64,000 nucleotides of DNA from Streptomyces sp. NBC_01451 (GCF_036227485.1 NZ_CP109479.1:9176001-9240000), one strand, 5' to 3'; shown: positions 1-8,252, numbered from the stretch's first letter. Program-made: numbers and translations. Notes: generated from the sequence alone by a model not told the origin.

Positions 1-349
1 TCACACCTGGGAGTTGGGCGCCCGCAAGGCGAAGGAGATCCTCTTCACCGGGCGGGCCGTCACGGCGGCAGAGGCGGAGCGGGTCGGCATGGTCAACCAG
101 GTCGTCCCGCTCGACGAACTCGACGCGGCCACCATGGAGTTGGCCGACCGTATCGCCCAGATGCCGGCCTTCGGGCTGCGCCAGGCCAAGCGGGCCGTCA
201 ACCAGAGCCTGGACGTGCAGGGCTTCTACGCGGCCATCCAGTCGGTGTTCGACATCCATGAGACGGGGCACGGGAACGCGCTGAGCGTGAGCGGGTATCC
301 GGTGCTGACCCGGCTGGAGGGCATGAAGGAGCACATCAAGGGCCAGTAG
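1..349 (+). CDS. enoyl-CoA hydratase, C-terminal part (5' end outside window)
   Basis: The reading frame is open from base 2 to the TAG at 347-349 and begins inside the protein. The visible 115 residues match the C-terminal third of the crotonase family: an ARKAKEILFTG stretch, then AERVGMVNQVVP, then the terminal helices with MPAFGLRQAKRAVN, which in enoyl-CoA hydratases follow the active-site fold. It would hydrate or isomerise an enoyl-CoA in a beta-oxidation-like route. The active-site loop is not in the window, so the exact reaction cannot be judged. It converges on the amidohydrolase at 453-1679, with a strong hairpin between them. Confidence 0.85.
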   Translation, partial: HTWELGARKAKEILFTGRAVTAAEAERVGMVNQVVPLDELDAATMELADRIAQMPAFGLRQAKRAVNQSLDVQGFYAAIQSVFDIHETGHGNALSVSGYPVLTRLEGMKEHIKGQ

Positions 350-387
350 ACGAGCGGGAGTCGGGGTTCGCGGCGGCGGACGCGAGC

Positions 388-428
388 GGGCCGCTCGGCG
401 GGGGTGGGAGTACCCCGCCGAGCGGCCC
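388..428. terminator. bidirectional hairpin terminator
   Basis: A perfect 16-bp stem (388-403 pairing with 413-428) with a 9-base loop lies between two converging genes. It has no clear T-tract, which is usual for actinomycete terminators. Confidence 0.7.
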
Positions 429-452
429 CTTCCGTACGGTTCGACCGGCCCG

Positions 453-1679
453 TCACCGCGGTTCGTCGCGGAAGACCTTGCCCCCCTTCATCACGAACCG
501 CACGTCGGCCAGTACCGACATGTCGTCGAGTGGGTTGCCCGGTACGGCGATCAGGTCCGCGAGCAGGCCCTCCGCGACACGTCCGCGGTCGTCCGCGTCG
601 ATCAGTTCGGCCGCGTTGACCGTCGCCGCCCGCAGTACCTCCAGCGGTTCCATGCCCCGCTCGACGAGCGCGACCATCTCCTGGGCGCCCCGTCCGTGCG
701 GGATCGCCGGCGCGTCCGTGCCCACCGCGATACGGACTCCGGCTTTCGTGGCCCTGGCGACGACGGAGCGGGCGTGCGGGAACACCTCGGCGGCCTTGGC
801 GCGCAGTTCGGGTGCGGCCCGGGACACGTCCATGCCGTCGATCAGCGCGGTGGTCGGGACGAGGAAGGTGCCGCGCTCCGCCATCAGCGCGATGGTCTCG
901 TCGTCCAGCAGGAAACCGTGCTCGATGCAGTCGATGCCCACCTCCACCGCCGAGCGCACCGCGTCGGCCCCGTGGGTGTGCGCGGCGACCTTCAGTCCGC
1001 GCCGGTGGGCCTCGTCGACGATGGCCCGCAGCTCCGCGTCGGAGTAGTGCTGCGCGCCGGGGGTGCCCGTGTGGGACATGACACCCCCGGACGCGCAGAC
1101 CTTGATGAGCCGCGCCCCGTGCTTGATCTGGTACCGCACGGCCCGGCGCACCTCGTCGACCCCGTTGGCGACGCCCTCCTCCACGGAGAGCGGCATGATG
1201 CCGGGGGCCAGCGCACCGAACACGCTCGGGTCCAGATGACCGCCGGTCGGGGTGATGGCGTGCCCGGCGGGGACGATCCGGGGCCCCTCGATCCAGCCCG
1301 CGTCGACGGCCCTGGCGAGGGCGACGTCCAGCAGGTAGCCGCCGGTCTTCACGAACAGTCCGAGGTTCCTGACCGTGGTGAAGCCCGACCGGAGGGTACG
1401 CCGGGCGTTGCCCACGGCCCGCAGCATGCGCAGCGGCGGATCGTCCTGGACCATCGACAGGACCGGGGTCTCGCCCCGGCCGCCCATGAGGAGGTTGACC
1501 TCCATGTCCATCAGGCCGGGCAGCAGGGTGACGTCTCCGAGATCCAGTACGTCACCATCCGGTACGCCAGCCCCGGCACCGACCCGCGCGATGCGGTCGC
1601 CGTCCACATGGACGAGGCCCGGTTTCTCGAACTCCCCGGTCTCGACGTGCAGTACACGCGCGGCCCTGAGCGTGACCAC
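453..1679 (-). CDS. amidohydrolase with altered HxH metal motif
   Basis: This is a 408-residue amidohydrolase-superfamily protein of the imidazolonepropionase/prolidase-like branch. It has a beta-sandwich start, then a TIM barrel. Visible metal-site residues are Lys193 (candidate carboxylated lysine in LIKVCASGG), His234/His236, His254 and Asp322 in GTDAP. The first motif, normally HxH after PGLID, reads Glu60-Val-Asn62, so two usual metal ligands are missing. A GTG start at 1679 follows the stop of the upstream 106-residue gene by 6 bases, and it is the last gene of the Rieske unit. Hydrolysis of an amide, lactone or related bond is the family role; the substrate is unknown. Activity with the altered site is uncertain. 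Confidence 0.85.
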   Translation of the reverse strand: MVTLRAARVLHVETGEFEKPGLVHVDGDRIARVGAGAGVPDGDVLDLGDVTLLPGLMDMEVNLLMGGRGETPVLSMVQDDPPLRMLRAVGNARRTLRSGFTTVRNLGLFVKTGGYLLDVALARAVDAGWIEGPRIVPAGHAITPTGGHLDPSVFGALAPGIMPLSVEEGVANGVDEVRRAVRYQIKHGARLIKVCASGGVMSHTGTPGAQHYSDAELRAIVDEAHRRGLKVAAHTHGADAVRSAVEVGIDCIEHGFLLDDETIALMAERGTFLVPTTALIDGMDVSRAAPELRAKAAEVFPHARSVVARATKAGVRIAVGTDAPAIPHGRGAQEMVALVERGMEPLEVLRAATVNAAELIDADDRGRVAEGLLADLIAVPGNPLDDMSVLADVRFVMKGGKVFRDEPR

Positions 1680-1685
1680 GGCCGG

Positions 1686-2006
1686 TCAGACCTTGGGTTC
1701 GACGACGAGGTCCATGTAGGCGGCCCCGCTGTCCGGCACCCGGGCCTGCTTCCACACCTCGACCGGGAACGAGACGTTCACCAGGGAGAACATCAGCAGA
1801 AGCAGATTCCGCTCGGGCTCCGGCAGTTCGTCCAGCGGGTAGTTGTCGAGGTGCTCGGACGCCTGTTCCAGGAGCGGGAACGCCACGTCGTAGAAGGCCT
1901 GCATCTCCTCCATGGAGCTGGCCAGCCGCTTGCTGTAGCGTTCCCGCTCGGTTTCGAGGACCCATGGGGTGAAGGGTTCGAGCGCCGCGAACTCACTGGG
2001 CAGCAT
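1686..2006 (-). CDS. small conserved-type protein next to Rieske oxygenase
   Basis: A 106-residue acidic, mostly helical protein without a signal peptide or membrane segment. I do not recognise a named family. Its ATG at 2006 lies inside the 3' end of the Rieske oxygenase gene (14-base overlap), so the two are probably translationally coupled. The position between oxygenase and amidohydrolase suggests a small subunit or accessory factor of the oxygenase; this is inference from context only. It is not a ferredoxin, since it has no cysteine pattern. Confidence 0.75.
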   Translation of the reverse strand: MLPSEFAALEPFTPWVLETERERYSKRLASSMEEMQAFYDVAFPLLEQASEHLDNYPLDELPEPERNLLLLMFSLVNVSFPVEVWKQARVPDSGAAYMDLVVEPKV

Positions 2007-3258
2007 CGGTGTGCTCCTTGACGTGGTCGGCGACCGTCTTGTGCAGATGGCGGAGCAGCAACTCCTGGTCGCAGAGCGGGAAGTCGGTCACGACCCGGCT
2101 CTTGAGCATGGTCTGCGTGGCCTCCAGGGTGTTGCCGTCCTGAAGGGCGTACTCCTTGAACGTGACCGCCGCGAGCTCCTGCTTCAGCCGCTCGCGGGCC
2201 GTCCTGGCGGGCACGAAGTACAGGTTGGCCTCGAAGATGTGCCTGTCCACCGCAGTCGGCCAGTAGTGGTACGTCAGATACCAGCCGGGCTTCCAGATCA
2301 GCAGCGTCATGTTGGGGAAGAACTCGAAGGAATCGTTGCCCCACGCCCGGTGTCCGCCCGGGTTGAGTCCGGGGGGAAGGGGGTCGAGCCCTCCGATGTC
2401 GGGTGCCTCCCACGGGCCGAACAGGCCGCTGCGCAGTACGCGTTCGATGGGCTTGACGATGCTCAGGTCCTTCGGCGGGGACATGCCTCCCCAGGACGAG
2501 ATCATCGAGTGCGGGCTGTGGATCTCGTAGTGCAGTGCCTCGTACCCGACGTTGAAGAGCTTGTCGGCCTCGTCCTTGACGGCCTGCTTCATGTGCAGGA
2601 CGGGGGCGTGGTAGAACTCCGCGAACGCGTCGATGAACAGCTTCCAGTTGCTGCCGATCTCGGCCCTGTACGTGAAGACCTCGGTCATCTCGTGGAAGGG
2701 ATAGCCCTCCAGGCCCTTGGCCAGGTCGCCGAGGTACTCCCGCAGCGGCAGCGCGTTCGGGTCCAGGTTGACGAAGACGAAGCCTTCCCAGACCTCGCAG
2801 CGGACCTGCTTGAGGCCGTACTCGGACTTGTCCAGGTCGAAGAACTCCTGCTCCTGCTGGACGAAGGTCAGCTCGCCGTCGAGGCTGTAGCGCCAGGCGT
2901 GGTACTTGCAGGTGAACTGGCGGCAGGTGCCCTTGACCTCCTCGCCCGGGAAGTCGTTCCACACCAGCTTGTTGCCGCGGTGCCGGCAGATGTTGTGGAA
3001 GGCGCGGATCTCCTTGTCCCTGCCCCGCACGACGATCAGCGAGGTGTCCGCGACCGCGAGCTCCTTCGTGAAGTAGCTGCCGGTCTTCGGCACCTGCTCC
3101 ACGCGCCCGACGTTCAGCCAGGTCCGCTTGAAGACGGCTTCCCGCTCGGCCTCGTAGTACGCGGGGTCGATCGAGTCCTCGTAGTTCACGGGGCTCGTCC
3201 CCAACTCGGGGTACTGCTCGGTCCAGCTGCCGGCGGACGGCTTGGCGAAGTGTGGCAT
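1993..3258 (-). CDS. Rieske non-heme iron oxygenase, alpha subunit
   Basis: This 421-residue protein has an N-terminal Rieske domain (Cys91-x-His93 and Cys117-x2-His120) and a C-terminal catalytic domain whose Glu214, His217 and His222 fit the mononuclear iron site. The spacing between the two Rieske halves is 23 residues instead of the usual 15-17, with an extra Cys112, and the second half reads CKYHAW rather than CPYHGW. The ATG at 3258 is preceded by AGGGAG. Family role: O2-dependent hydroxylation, taking electrons from a reductase such as the KshB-like protein at 19468-20463. The promoter region carries the operator at 3280-3294. The substrate is unknown; a cyclic or steroid-like acid is plausible from context. 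Confidence 0.9.
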   Translation of the reverse strand: MPHFAKPSAGSWTEQYPELGTSPVNYEDSIDPAYYEAEREAVFKRTWLNVGRVEQVPKTGSYFTKELAVADTSLIVVRGRDKEIRAFHNICRHRGNKLVWNDFPGEEVKGTCRQFTCKYHAWRYSLDGELTFVQQEQEFFDLDKSEYGLKQVRCEVWEGFVFVNLDPNALPLREYLGDLAKGLEGYPFHEMTEVFTYRAEIGSNWKLFIDAFAEFYHAPVLHMKQAVKDEADKLFNVGYEALHYEIHSPHSMISSWGGMSPPKDLSIVKPIERVLRSGLFGPWEAPDIGGLDPLPPGLNPGGHRAWGNDSFEFFPNMTLLIWKPGWYLTYHYWPTAVDRHIFEANLYFVPARTARERLKQELAAVTFKEYALQDGNTLEATQTMLKSRVVTDFPLCDQELLLRHLHKTVADHVKEHTDAAQ

Positions 3259-3279
3259 GAGCACTCCCTTCTCTAGGGT

Positions 3280-3294
3280 GAGAATAGCATTATC
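3280..3294 (-). promoter_or_regulatory. operator GAGAAT-N3-ATTATC upstream of Rieske unit
   Basis: GAGAAT-AGC-ATTATC, one mismatch to the recurring palindrome. It lies 21 bases upstream of the oxygenase ATG and overlaps the last codon and stop of the CMD-family gene. On the minus strand it contains TATTCT, a plausible -10 element. Confidence 0.7.
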
Positions 3295-3826
3295 ATGTCT
3301 GGCTATTGAAGTTCTCGTCAGGGATTCCTGGATCCAGCTCCACCTCGAAGGTGTTGAGGGCCGTGGCCAGCACGCCGTACGTGCCGACCGTGAACACCAG
3401 ATCCAGGAGCTGCTGGTCGTCCAGGTCCGCACCCAGAGCCGCGTAGGTCGCGTCGGACAGCCGTGAGTCCGTCTCCAGCTCGTCCACCGCCCGGTTGAGG
3501 GGTGTGGGGGCGCCGGTCCGGACCAGGTCGATCTCCTCGTCGCTGATCCCGGCGCGACGGGCGATCAGGACGTGCTGCGCCCACTCGTACCGGCAGTCCC
3601 GCCGCCGGGCCACCCGCAGGATGGCCAGCTCGCGGGTGCGCTTCGGCAGCGTCGAGTCGACGAGCAGGTACTTGTTGAACGCGAGGAACGCCTTGGCGAG
3701 TCCGGGGTGCCGGGCGAGAAGTCCGAGCGCGTTCGAGGGCGGCTTCTGCGGGTCGGGGGCAGAGGAGCCCAGCGCCTTCAGGTACTCGGCGTGCGGAAGG
3801 GGCGCGATGCGGCGCGTGCGGTTCAT
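3293..3826 (-). CDS. carboxymuconolactone decarboxylase/AhpD-like protein
   Basis: A 177-residue CMD/AhpD-fold protein. The signature stretch has RELAILRVAR followed by Cys-Arg-Tyr-Glu-Trp-Ala-Gln-His, the E-W-x2-H pattern of the family, and a C-terminal helix with FTVGTYGVLATALN. There is only one cysteine at the site, so it lacks the CxxC of peroxidase-type AhpD. Its ATG overlaps the stop of the SDR upstream (ATGA), so the two are coupled. Members act as decarboxylases, lactone-related enzymes or hydroperoxide-handling proteins; which applies is not evident. Confidence 0.85.
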   Translation of the reverse strand: MNRTRRIAPLPHAEYLKALGSSAPDPQKPPSNALGLLARHPGLAKAFLAFNKYLLVDSTLPKRTRELAILRVARRRDCRYEWAQHVLIARRAGISDEEIDLVRTGAPTPLNRAVDELETDSRLSDATYAALGADLDDQQLLDLVFTVGTYGVLATALNTFEVELDPGIPDENFNSQT

Positions 3827-4533
3827 GTGTTGCGCCCGCCGTTCACGCCCAGGATCTGCCCGGTGATGTACCCGGCCTCCTCCGAGACGAGGAACGCGCA
3901 GGCCGCGGCGATGTCCTCGGGGCGTCCGACCCGCCGTACCGGAGTGCGCTGGATGTGTTCCTCGACCGTCCCGCCCAGCAGCTCGCGCGACTCCGCCCTG
4001 CGCAGCATGGGTGTGTCGATGAAGCCCGGCGGCACCGCGTTGACGGTGATGCCGGCCGGGCCGAGTTCGAGCGCGAGAGCCTTGGTCAGGCCGTTGACGG
4101 CCGACTTGGCCGCGACGTAGTGCGTCATGAACTGCTGCCCGGACTGCGCGCTGGAGGAGGAGATGTTGACGATCCGTCCCCAGCCGGCTTCCAGCATGTC
4201 GGGCAGTACGGCCTGGACGCAGTGGAAGACGCTGTTGAGGTTGATGTCGACGACCCGCTGCCAGGCGGTGAACGTCAGATCCTGGAAGCGCTTGTAGCCG
4301 GCCACCCCGGCCGCGTTGACCAGGATGGTGCATGGCCCGAGCCGCTCGCGGACGGCGGCCAGTGCCTTGTCCACCTGGGTCCGGTCGGTGACGTCGGCGA
4401 TCTGTGACAGTGCCGGGGCCGAGTCGGAGGGGTTCAGGTCGAGGGTCGCGACGTGATAGCCGTCGGCCGTCAGCCGCTCGGCGACGGCCAGCCCGATTCC
4501 GGAGCTGCCTCCGGTGACAACTGCGGTCTTCAT
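3823..4533 (-). CDS. SDR family oxidoreductase
   Basis: A 236-residue classical short-chain dehydrogenase. It has a TGGSSGIG nucleotide-binding turn near residue 8, NAAG, then Ser and Tyr-x3-Lys (YVAAK) in the active site, and a C-terminal GQILGVNGG typical of FabG-like enzymes. The likely role is NAD(P)-dependent oxidation of a hydroxy-acyl-CoA or alcohol. It is coupled to the CMD gene downstream (4-base overlap) and to a possible 26-codon leader ORF upstream (4530-4610), and is controlled by the operator at 4629-4649. Confidence 0.9.
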   Translation of the reverse strand: MKTAVVTGGSSGIGLAVAERLTADGYHVATLDLNPSDSAPALSQIADVTDRTQVDKALAAVRERLGPCTILVNAAGVAGYKRFQDLTFTAWQRVVDINLNSVFHCVQAVLPDMLEAGWGRIVNISSSSAQSGQQFMTHYVAAKSAVNGLTKALALELGPAGITVNAVPPGFIDTPMLRRAESRELLGGTVEEHIQRTPVRRVGRPEDIAAACAFLVSEEAGYITGQILGVNGGRNT

Positions 4534-4610
4534 GCGGTCTCCCACGTTGTGCGGTCGCTGGTCTGCCGGTTGTGGCCCGGGGTCTGGTCCGACACCCTCG
4601 TATCGATCAT
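4530..4610 (-). CDS. possible 26-codon leader ORF coupled to SDR
   Basis: A short ORF starts at ATG 4610 with a good Shine-Dalgarno (GGGAAGGGA about 7 bases upstream) and ends in TGA at 4530-4532, overlapping the SDR ATG (4531-4533) as ATGA. It would encode a 26-residue polar peptide beginning MIDTRVSDQTPG. It lies directly downstream of the operator at 4629-4649, so it would be first on the transcript. The SDR itself has only a weak ribosome site, so coupled translation is plausible. It may equally be a non-functional leader. Confidence 0.4.
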   Translation of the reverse strand: MIDTRVSDQTPGHNRQTSDRTTWETA

Positions 4611-4628
4611 GAAAATATCCCTTCCCTG

Positions 4629-4649
4629 AGCGAGAATGATATTCTCGCT
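4629..4649 (-). promoter_or_regulatory. best operator copy, AGCGAGAAT-N3-ATTCTCGCT
   Basis: Arms of nine bases (AGCGAGAAT and ATTCTCGCT) form a perfect inverted repeat around GAT. It is the longest copy of the island-wide palindrome. On the minus strand it contains TATCAT as a plausible -10 for the SDR/CMD unit. Confidence 0.8.
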
Positions 4650-4770
4650 GGTGGTCGCCGGGAAGTGCCGCGCGGATCTCGGGTCTGTGGTGGGGGCCTC
4701 GGGGGCGGGGGGCCGGGACCCTCCGTTCGCCGTCAACTATCTGTGATGCCGCACATTCTCGTGTTCGGAT

Positions 4771-4803
4771 GGTTGATTTGCTGAAAGTGAGAATGTAGTT
4801 TCC
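4771..4803 (+). promoter_or_regulatory. promoter with embedded operator for SDR-ALDH operon
   Basis: TTGATT (4773-4778), a 17-base spacer and TAGTTT (4796-4801) make a sigma-70-type promoter; the operator variant GAGAAT-GTA-GTTTCC (4789-4803) overlaps the -10. Nearly the same block recurs at 38069-38101 before the transporter operon. Confidence 0.65.
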
Positions 4804-4844
4804 GCGACATTGGAGCAAGCCGCCCATCCGAGCAAGGAGACAGG

Positions 4845-5576
4845 ATGCGGTTCCAGGACAAGGTGGCGATCGTCACCGGTGCGGGACAGGGAATCGGCGA
4901 GGACTACGCACGGGCACTGGCCGCCGAGGGTGCCCGCGTCGTCGTCGCCGAGATCAACGAGGAGCAGGGGCAGCGGGTCGCCAAGGACATCGACGGGGCG
5001 ATCTTCGTCAGGGTCGACGTGGGGGACCCGGAGTCGGCCGAGGCGCTGGCCGCCGCCACGGTCGCGGAATTCGGCCGGATCGACTACCTGGTCAACAACG
5101 CCGCGATCTACCACAGCATGAAGCGCGACGGCATCACCACCGTCGACCTGGACTACCTCAACCGCTTCATCCAGGTGAACCTGATGGGCGCGATCTACTG
5201 CACCAGGGCGGTCGTCCCGCACATGACCGGAGGCGGCGCGATCGTCAACCAGTCGTCCACCGCCTCCTACATGGCCACCGGGTACTACGGGCTCGCCAAG
5301 GCAGGCATCAACCACCTCACCGCCTCGCTCGCCGCCGAACTCGGCGGCCGCAACATCCGGGTCAACGGCATCGCCCCCGGGCCGACGGACACCGAGGCCA
5401 CCGGCACCGTCCTGCCGAAGGAGCACCAGGCCGCGATGGCGCAGCGGCTGGCGCTCGGACGGATGGGGCAGCCCGGCGACCTCACCCCGACCGTGCTGTT
5501 CCTGCTCTCCGACGCCGCGGGCTGGCTGACCGGCCAGGTCATCGCCGTCGACGGCGGCCAGGGGGTCCGGCTGTGA
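4845..5576 (+). CDS. SDR family oxidoreductase
   Basis: A 243-residue classical SDR with TGAGQGIG at residues 11-18, NNAA, a QSST serine, Tyr-x3-Lys in YYGLAK and C-terminal GQVIAVDGG. AAGGAGA lies just upstream of the ATG. It opens the long plus-strand operon and is followed by an aldehyde dehydrogenase, so the pair could oxidise a primary alcohol, for example one made by a P450, to an acid via an aldehyde. That coupling is inferred from order. Confidence 0.92.
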   Translation: MRFQDKVAIVTGAGQGIGEDYARALAAEGARVVVAEINEEQGQRVAKDIDGAIFVRVDVGDPESAEALAAATVAEFGRIDYLVNNAAIYHSMKRDGITTVDLDYLNRFIQVNLMGAIYCTRAVVPHMTGGGAIVNQSSTASYMATGYYGLAKAGINHLTASLAAELGGRNIRVNGIAPGPTDTEATGTVLPKEHQAAMAQRLALGRMGQPGDLTPTVLFLLSDAAGWLTGQVIAVDGGQGVRL

Positions 5577-5610
5577 GGCCGCAAGTCAGCGCCGTACAGG
5601 GGGGTTTGCG

Positions 5611-7047
5611 GTGAAGCGGCTGCTCATCGACGGAGCGCTCGTCGGGACCGGGAACACCTTCCCCTCACTCAACCCCGCCACCGGAGAGGTCCTCGACGAG
5701 GCCCCCGACGCCACGGTCGCCCAGACGGAGGCCGCCGTGGCCGCCGCCCGCCGCGCCTTCGACACCACGAGCTGGCCGACCGACGTCCAGTTCCGCATCC
5801 GCTGTCTCGACCAGCTCCACCAGGCGCTGACCGAGCATCTGGAAGAGCTGCGCGAGCTGACGATCGCCGAGGTCGGCGCACCCCGCATGCTCACCTACGG
5901 CCCTCAGCTCGACGACCCCGTCAAACTCGTCCGCTACTACGCCGACCTGCTGCGCAAGTACCCCCTGACCGAGGACCTCGGCGAGGTCGAGATCCGCGGG
6001 CAGCGGCACCGGCGCTGGGTGGAGAAGGAGGCCGTCGGGGTCGTCTCCGCGATCACCGCGTACAACTACCCGAACCAGCTCGCCCTGGCCAAGCTCGCCC
6101 CCTCGCTCGCCGCGGGCTGCACGGTCGTCCTCAAGGGCGCTCCGGACACCCCCCTGACCACGCTGTTCCTCGGCGAACTGATCGCGGAGCACACGGACAT
6201 CCCGCCCGGCGTGGTCAACGTGCTGACCTCCACCTCTGTCGAGGCCGCCGAGGTGCTCACCAACCACGCCGGCGTCGACATGGTCTCCTTCACCGGGTCC
6301 ACCGCCACCGGCCGCCGGATCATGGAGGTCGCCGGCCGCACCGTGAAGAAGGTGTTCCTGGAACTCGGCGGCAAGTCCGCGATGATCATCCTTGACGACG
6401 CCGACCTCACCACGGCCGCCATGTTCGCGGCCGGTACCGTCTGCTCCCACTCGGGACAGGGCTGCGCGCTCACCACCCGGCTGCTGGTGCCCCGGGCCCA
6501 GCACGACGAGATCGTCGAGAAGGTCGCGGCGGGCCTCGCCCGGATGCGTCAGGGCGACCCCACCGACCCGAAGACCTTCGTCGGCCCGCTCATCAGCGCC
6601 AAACAGCGCGACAAGGTCGACGACATGGTCCGGCGGGCCGTCGCCGCGGGCGCGAAACTGGTCACCGGCGGTACGAAGGTCGACCCCGGCTTCTACTTCA
6701 CGCCCACCCTGCTCACCGGCGTCGACCCGGACAGCGAGATAGCCCAGGACGAGGTCTTCGGACCCGTGCTCGTGGTCATCCCGTACGACGACGATGACGA
6801 CGCGGTCCGTATCGCCAACAACTCGGTCTACGGTCTCTCCGGCGGAATCCAGAGCGCCGACGAGGAACGGGCCATCGCCCTGGCCCGTCGTGTCCGGACC
6901 GGCACGTTCAGCATCAACGGCGGCAACTACTTCGCCGCGGACGTGCCGTTCGGCGGCTACAAGCAGTCCGGCATCGGCCGCGAGAGCGGTGTTCCCGGGC
7001 TTGAGGAGTTCCTGGAGTACAAGTCATTCGCGGCTGTCGTCCGGTGA
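5611..7047 (+). CDS. NAD(P)-dependent aldehyde dehydrogenase
   Basis: This 478-residue protein is of standard ALDH length. It shows the YNYP substrate/cofactor motif (Asn152 region), FTGST, catalytic Glu251 in LELGGK and the nucleophile Cys285 in SGQGCALTTR, plus FGPVLVV and the C-terminal FGGYKQSG. It converts an aldehyde to the acid. It follows the SDR with a 34-base gap, and its stop overlaps the GTG of the CoA-transferase by 4 bases. The product would fit as feed for CoA activation. Confidence 0.93.
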   Translation: MKRLLIDGALVGTGNTFPSLNPATGEVLDEAPDATVAQTEAAVAAARRAFDTTSWPTDVQFRIRCLDQLHQALTEHLEELRELTIAEVGAPRMLTYGPQLDDPVKLVRYYADLLRKYPLTEDLGEVEIRGQRHRRWVEKEAVGVVSAITAYNYPNQLALAKLAPSLAAGCTVVLKGAPDTPLTTLFLGELIAEHTDIPPGVVNVLTSTSVEAAEVLTNHAGVDMVSFTGSTATGRRIMEVAGRTVKKVFLELGGKSAMIILDDADLTTAAMFAAGTVCSHSGQGCALTTRLLVPRAQHDEIVEKVAAGLARMRQGDPTDPKTFVGPLISAKQRDKVDDMVRRAVAAGAKLVTGGTKVDPGFYFTPTLLTGVDPDSEIAQDEVFGPVLVVIPYDDDDDAVRIANNSVYGLSGGIQSADEERAIALARRVRTGTFSINGGNYFAADVPFGGYKQSGIGRESGVPGLEEFLEYKSFAAVVR

Positions 7048-8252
7048 GGCCGCTGGAGGGAATCCGCGTCCTCGAAGTCGCCATGTACGGCTTTGTCCCC
7101 TCGGCCGGCGCCGTGCTCGCCGACTGGGGCGCCGACGTGATCAAGGTCGAGCACGCCGTCAACGGCGACCCGCAGCGCGGCCTGCGCCGGACCGGCACCT
7201 TCGTGGTCGAGGGCGATCCCAACCCCAATGTCGAACACGCCAACCGGGGCAAACGCAGCCTGGGACTCGACATCTCCAGGCCCGAGGGACGCGAGGTGCT
7301 CTACGACCTGGCCAGGCGGGCGGACGTGTTCCTCACCAGCTTCCTGCCCGGACACCGCGAACGGTTCGGCATCGACGTGGACGACATCCGCGCCGTCAGC
7401 CCGGACATCGTCTACGCCCGGGGGAGCGCTCTGGGACCGCGCGGCCCCGAGGCCGTCAAGGGCGGCTACGACATGACCGCCTTCTGGTGCCGGGCCGGAA
7501 CCGCCGCCAGCATCACCCCGGCCGGCAGCGAAGGTCTGATCAACCCGCCCGGGCCCGCCTACGGGGACACCATCTCCGGGACGAACCTCGCCGGCGGCAT
7601 CGCGGCGGCACTGCTGCGCCGCGAACGCACCGGCGAAGCGTCCGTCGTCGACGTGTCCCTGCTCGGCAGCGGCGTCTGGGCCATGGGACACGCCACCGCG
7701 CTCTCCCTCCACCTCGGCAGGCCCTGGGCGGCGCCTCCCGCGGGCGCCCACGGCTCCCCGGCCAACCCCCTGTCCGGGCTGTACGTCACCTCCGACGGCC
7801 ACCACCTGGCCTTCGTGATGATGCAGCCCGGCAAGTTCTGGGCCGACGTGTGCCGGCACATCGACCGCCCCGAACTCGCCGAGGACCCCCGCTTCGCCAC
7901 CGCCGAGCTCATCGCGGCCAACACGGAGCAGGCCGTGAAGATCCTGCGCGAGGTGCTCGCCGGCCGCACGCTCGCCGACTGGACGAAGCGCTTCGCCACC
8001 CTCGCCGGACCCTGGGCCCCCGTACAGAACACCCTCCAGGTCGGCGAGGACGCCCAGGTCCGGGCCAACGAGTACCTCGTGACGGCCGGCGAGCTCGAAC
8101 TCGCCGCCAGTCCCGTGCAGTTCGACGTCACCGCCCCCGTACCACTCGGGCCCGCGCCCGAGTTCGCCGCCCAGACCGAGGAGATCCTCCTCGAACTGGG
8201 CCTGGACTGGGCCCGAATCCTCGAACTGAAAGAGGCGGGCGCGGTCACCTGA
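7044..8252 (+). CDS. CaiB/BaiF family CoA-transferase
   Basis: A 402-residue class III CoA-transferase. The N-terminal stretch VLEVAMYGFVPSAGAVLADWGADVIKVE is the family hallmark, NRGKRSLGLD follows, and Asp in GGYDMTAF fits the catalytic aspartate that carries the acyl group. The GTG start overlaps the ALDH stop (GTGA). It moves CoA between an acyl-CoA and a free acid; here it could activate the acid made by the SDR/ALDH pair. Family members also act as racemases, so this is not certain. Confidence 0.9.
   Translation: MRPLEGIRVLEVAMYGFVPSAGAVLADWGADVIKVEHAVNGDPQRGLRRTGTFVVEGDPNPNVEHANRGKRSLGLDISRPEGREVLYDLARRADVFLTSFLPGHRERFGIDVDDIRAVSPDIVYARGSALGPRGPEAVKGGYDMTAFWCRAGTAASITPAGSEGLINPPGPAYGDTISGTNLAGGIAAALLRRERTGEASVVDVSLLGSGVWAMGHATALSLHLGRPWAAPPAGAHGSPANPLSGLYVTSDGHHLAFVMMQPGKFWADVCRHIDRPELAEDPRFATAELIAANTEQAVKILREVLAGRTLADWTKRFATLAGPWAPVQNTLQVGEDAQVRANEYLVTAGELELAASPVQFDVTAPVPLGPAPEFAAQTEEILLELGLDWARILELKEAGAVT

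Larger units (their letters stand above)
4534..4844. other. divergent control region between SDR operons
   Basis: This 311-base region without a large gene separates two divergent SDR genes. It holds the short leader ORF (4530-4610), the near-perfect operator at 4629-4649, a lone ATTCTC half site at 4755-4760, and the TTGATT-N17-TAGTTT promoter with an embedded operator at 4771-4803. Nothing else was recognised between 4650 and 4750. Confidence 0.7.

Noticed and set aside
1683..1691. A third GGTCAGACC, just upstream of the amidohydrolase start.
   Set aside because: Only the nine-base core matches; the conserved flanks of the two real candidates are missing, it overlaps a stop codon inside an operon, and cores of this size are expected a few times by chance here.
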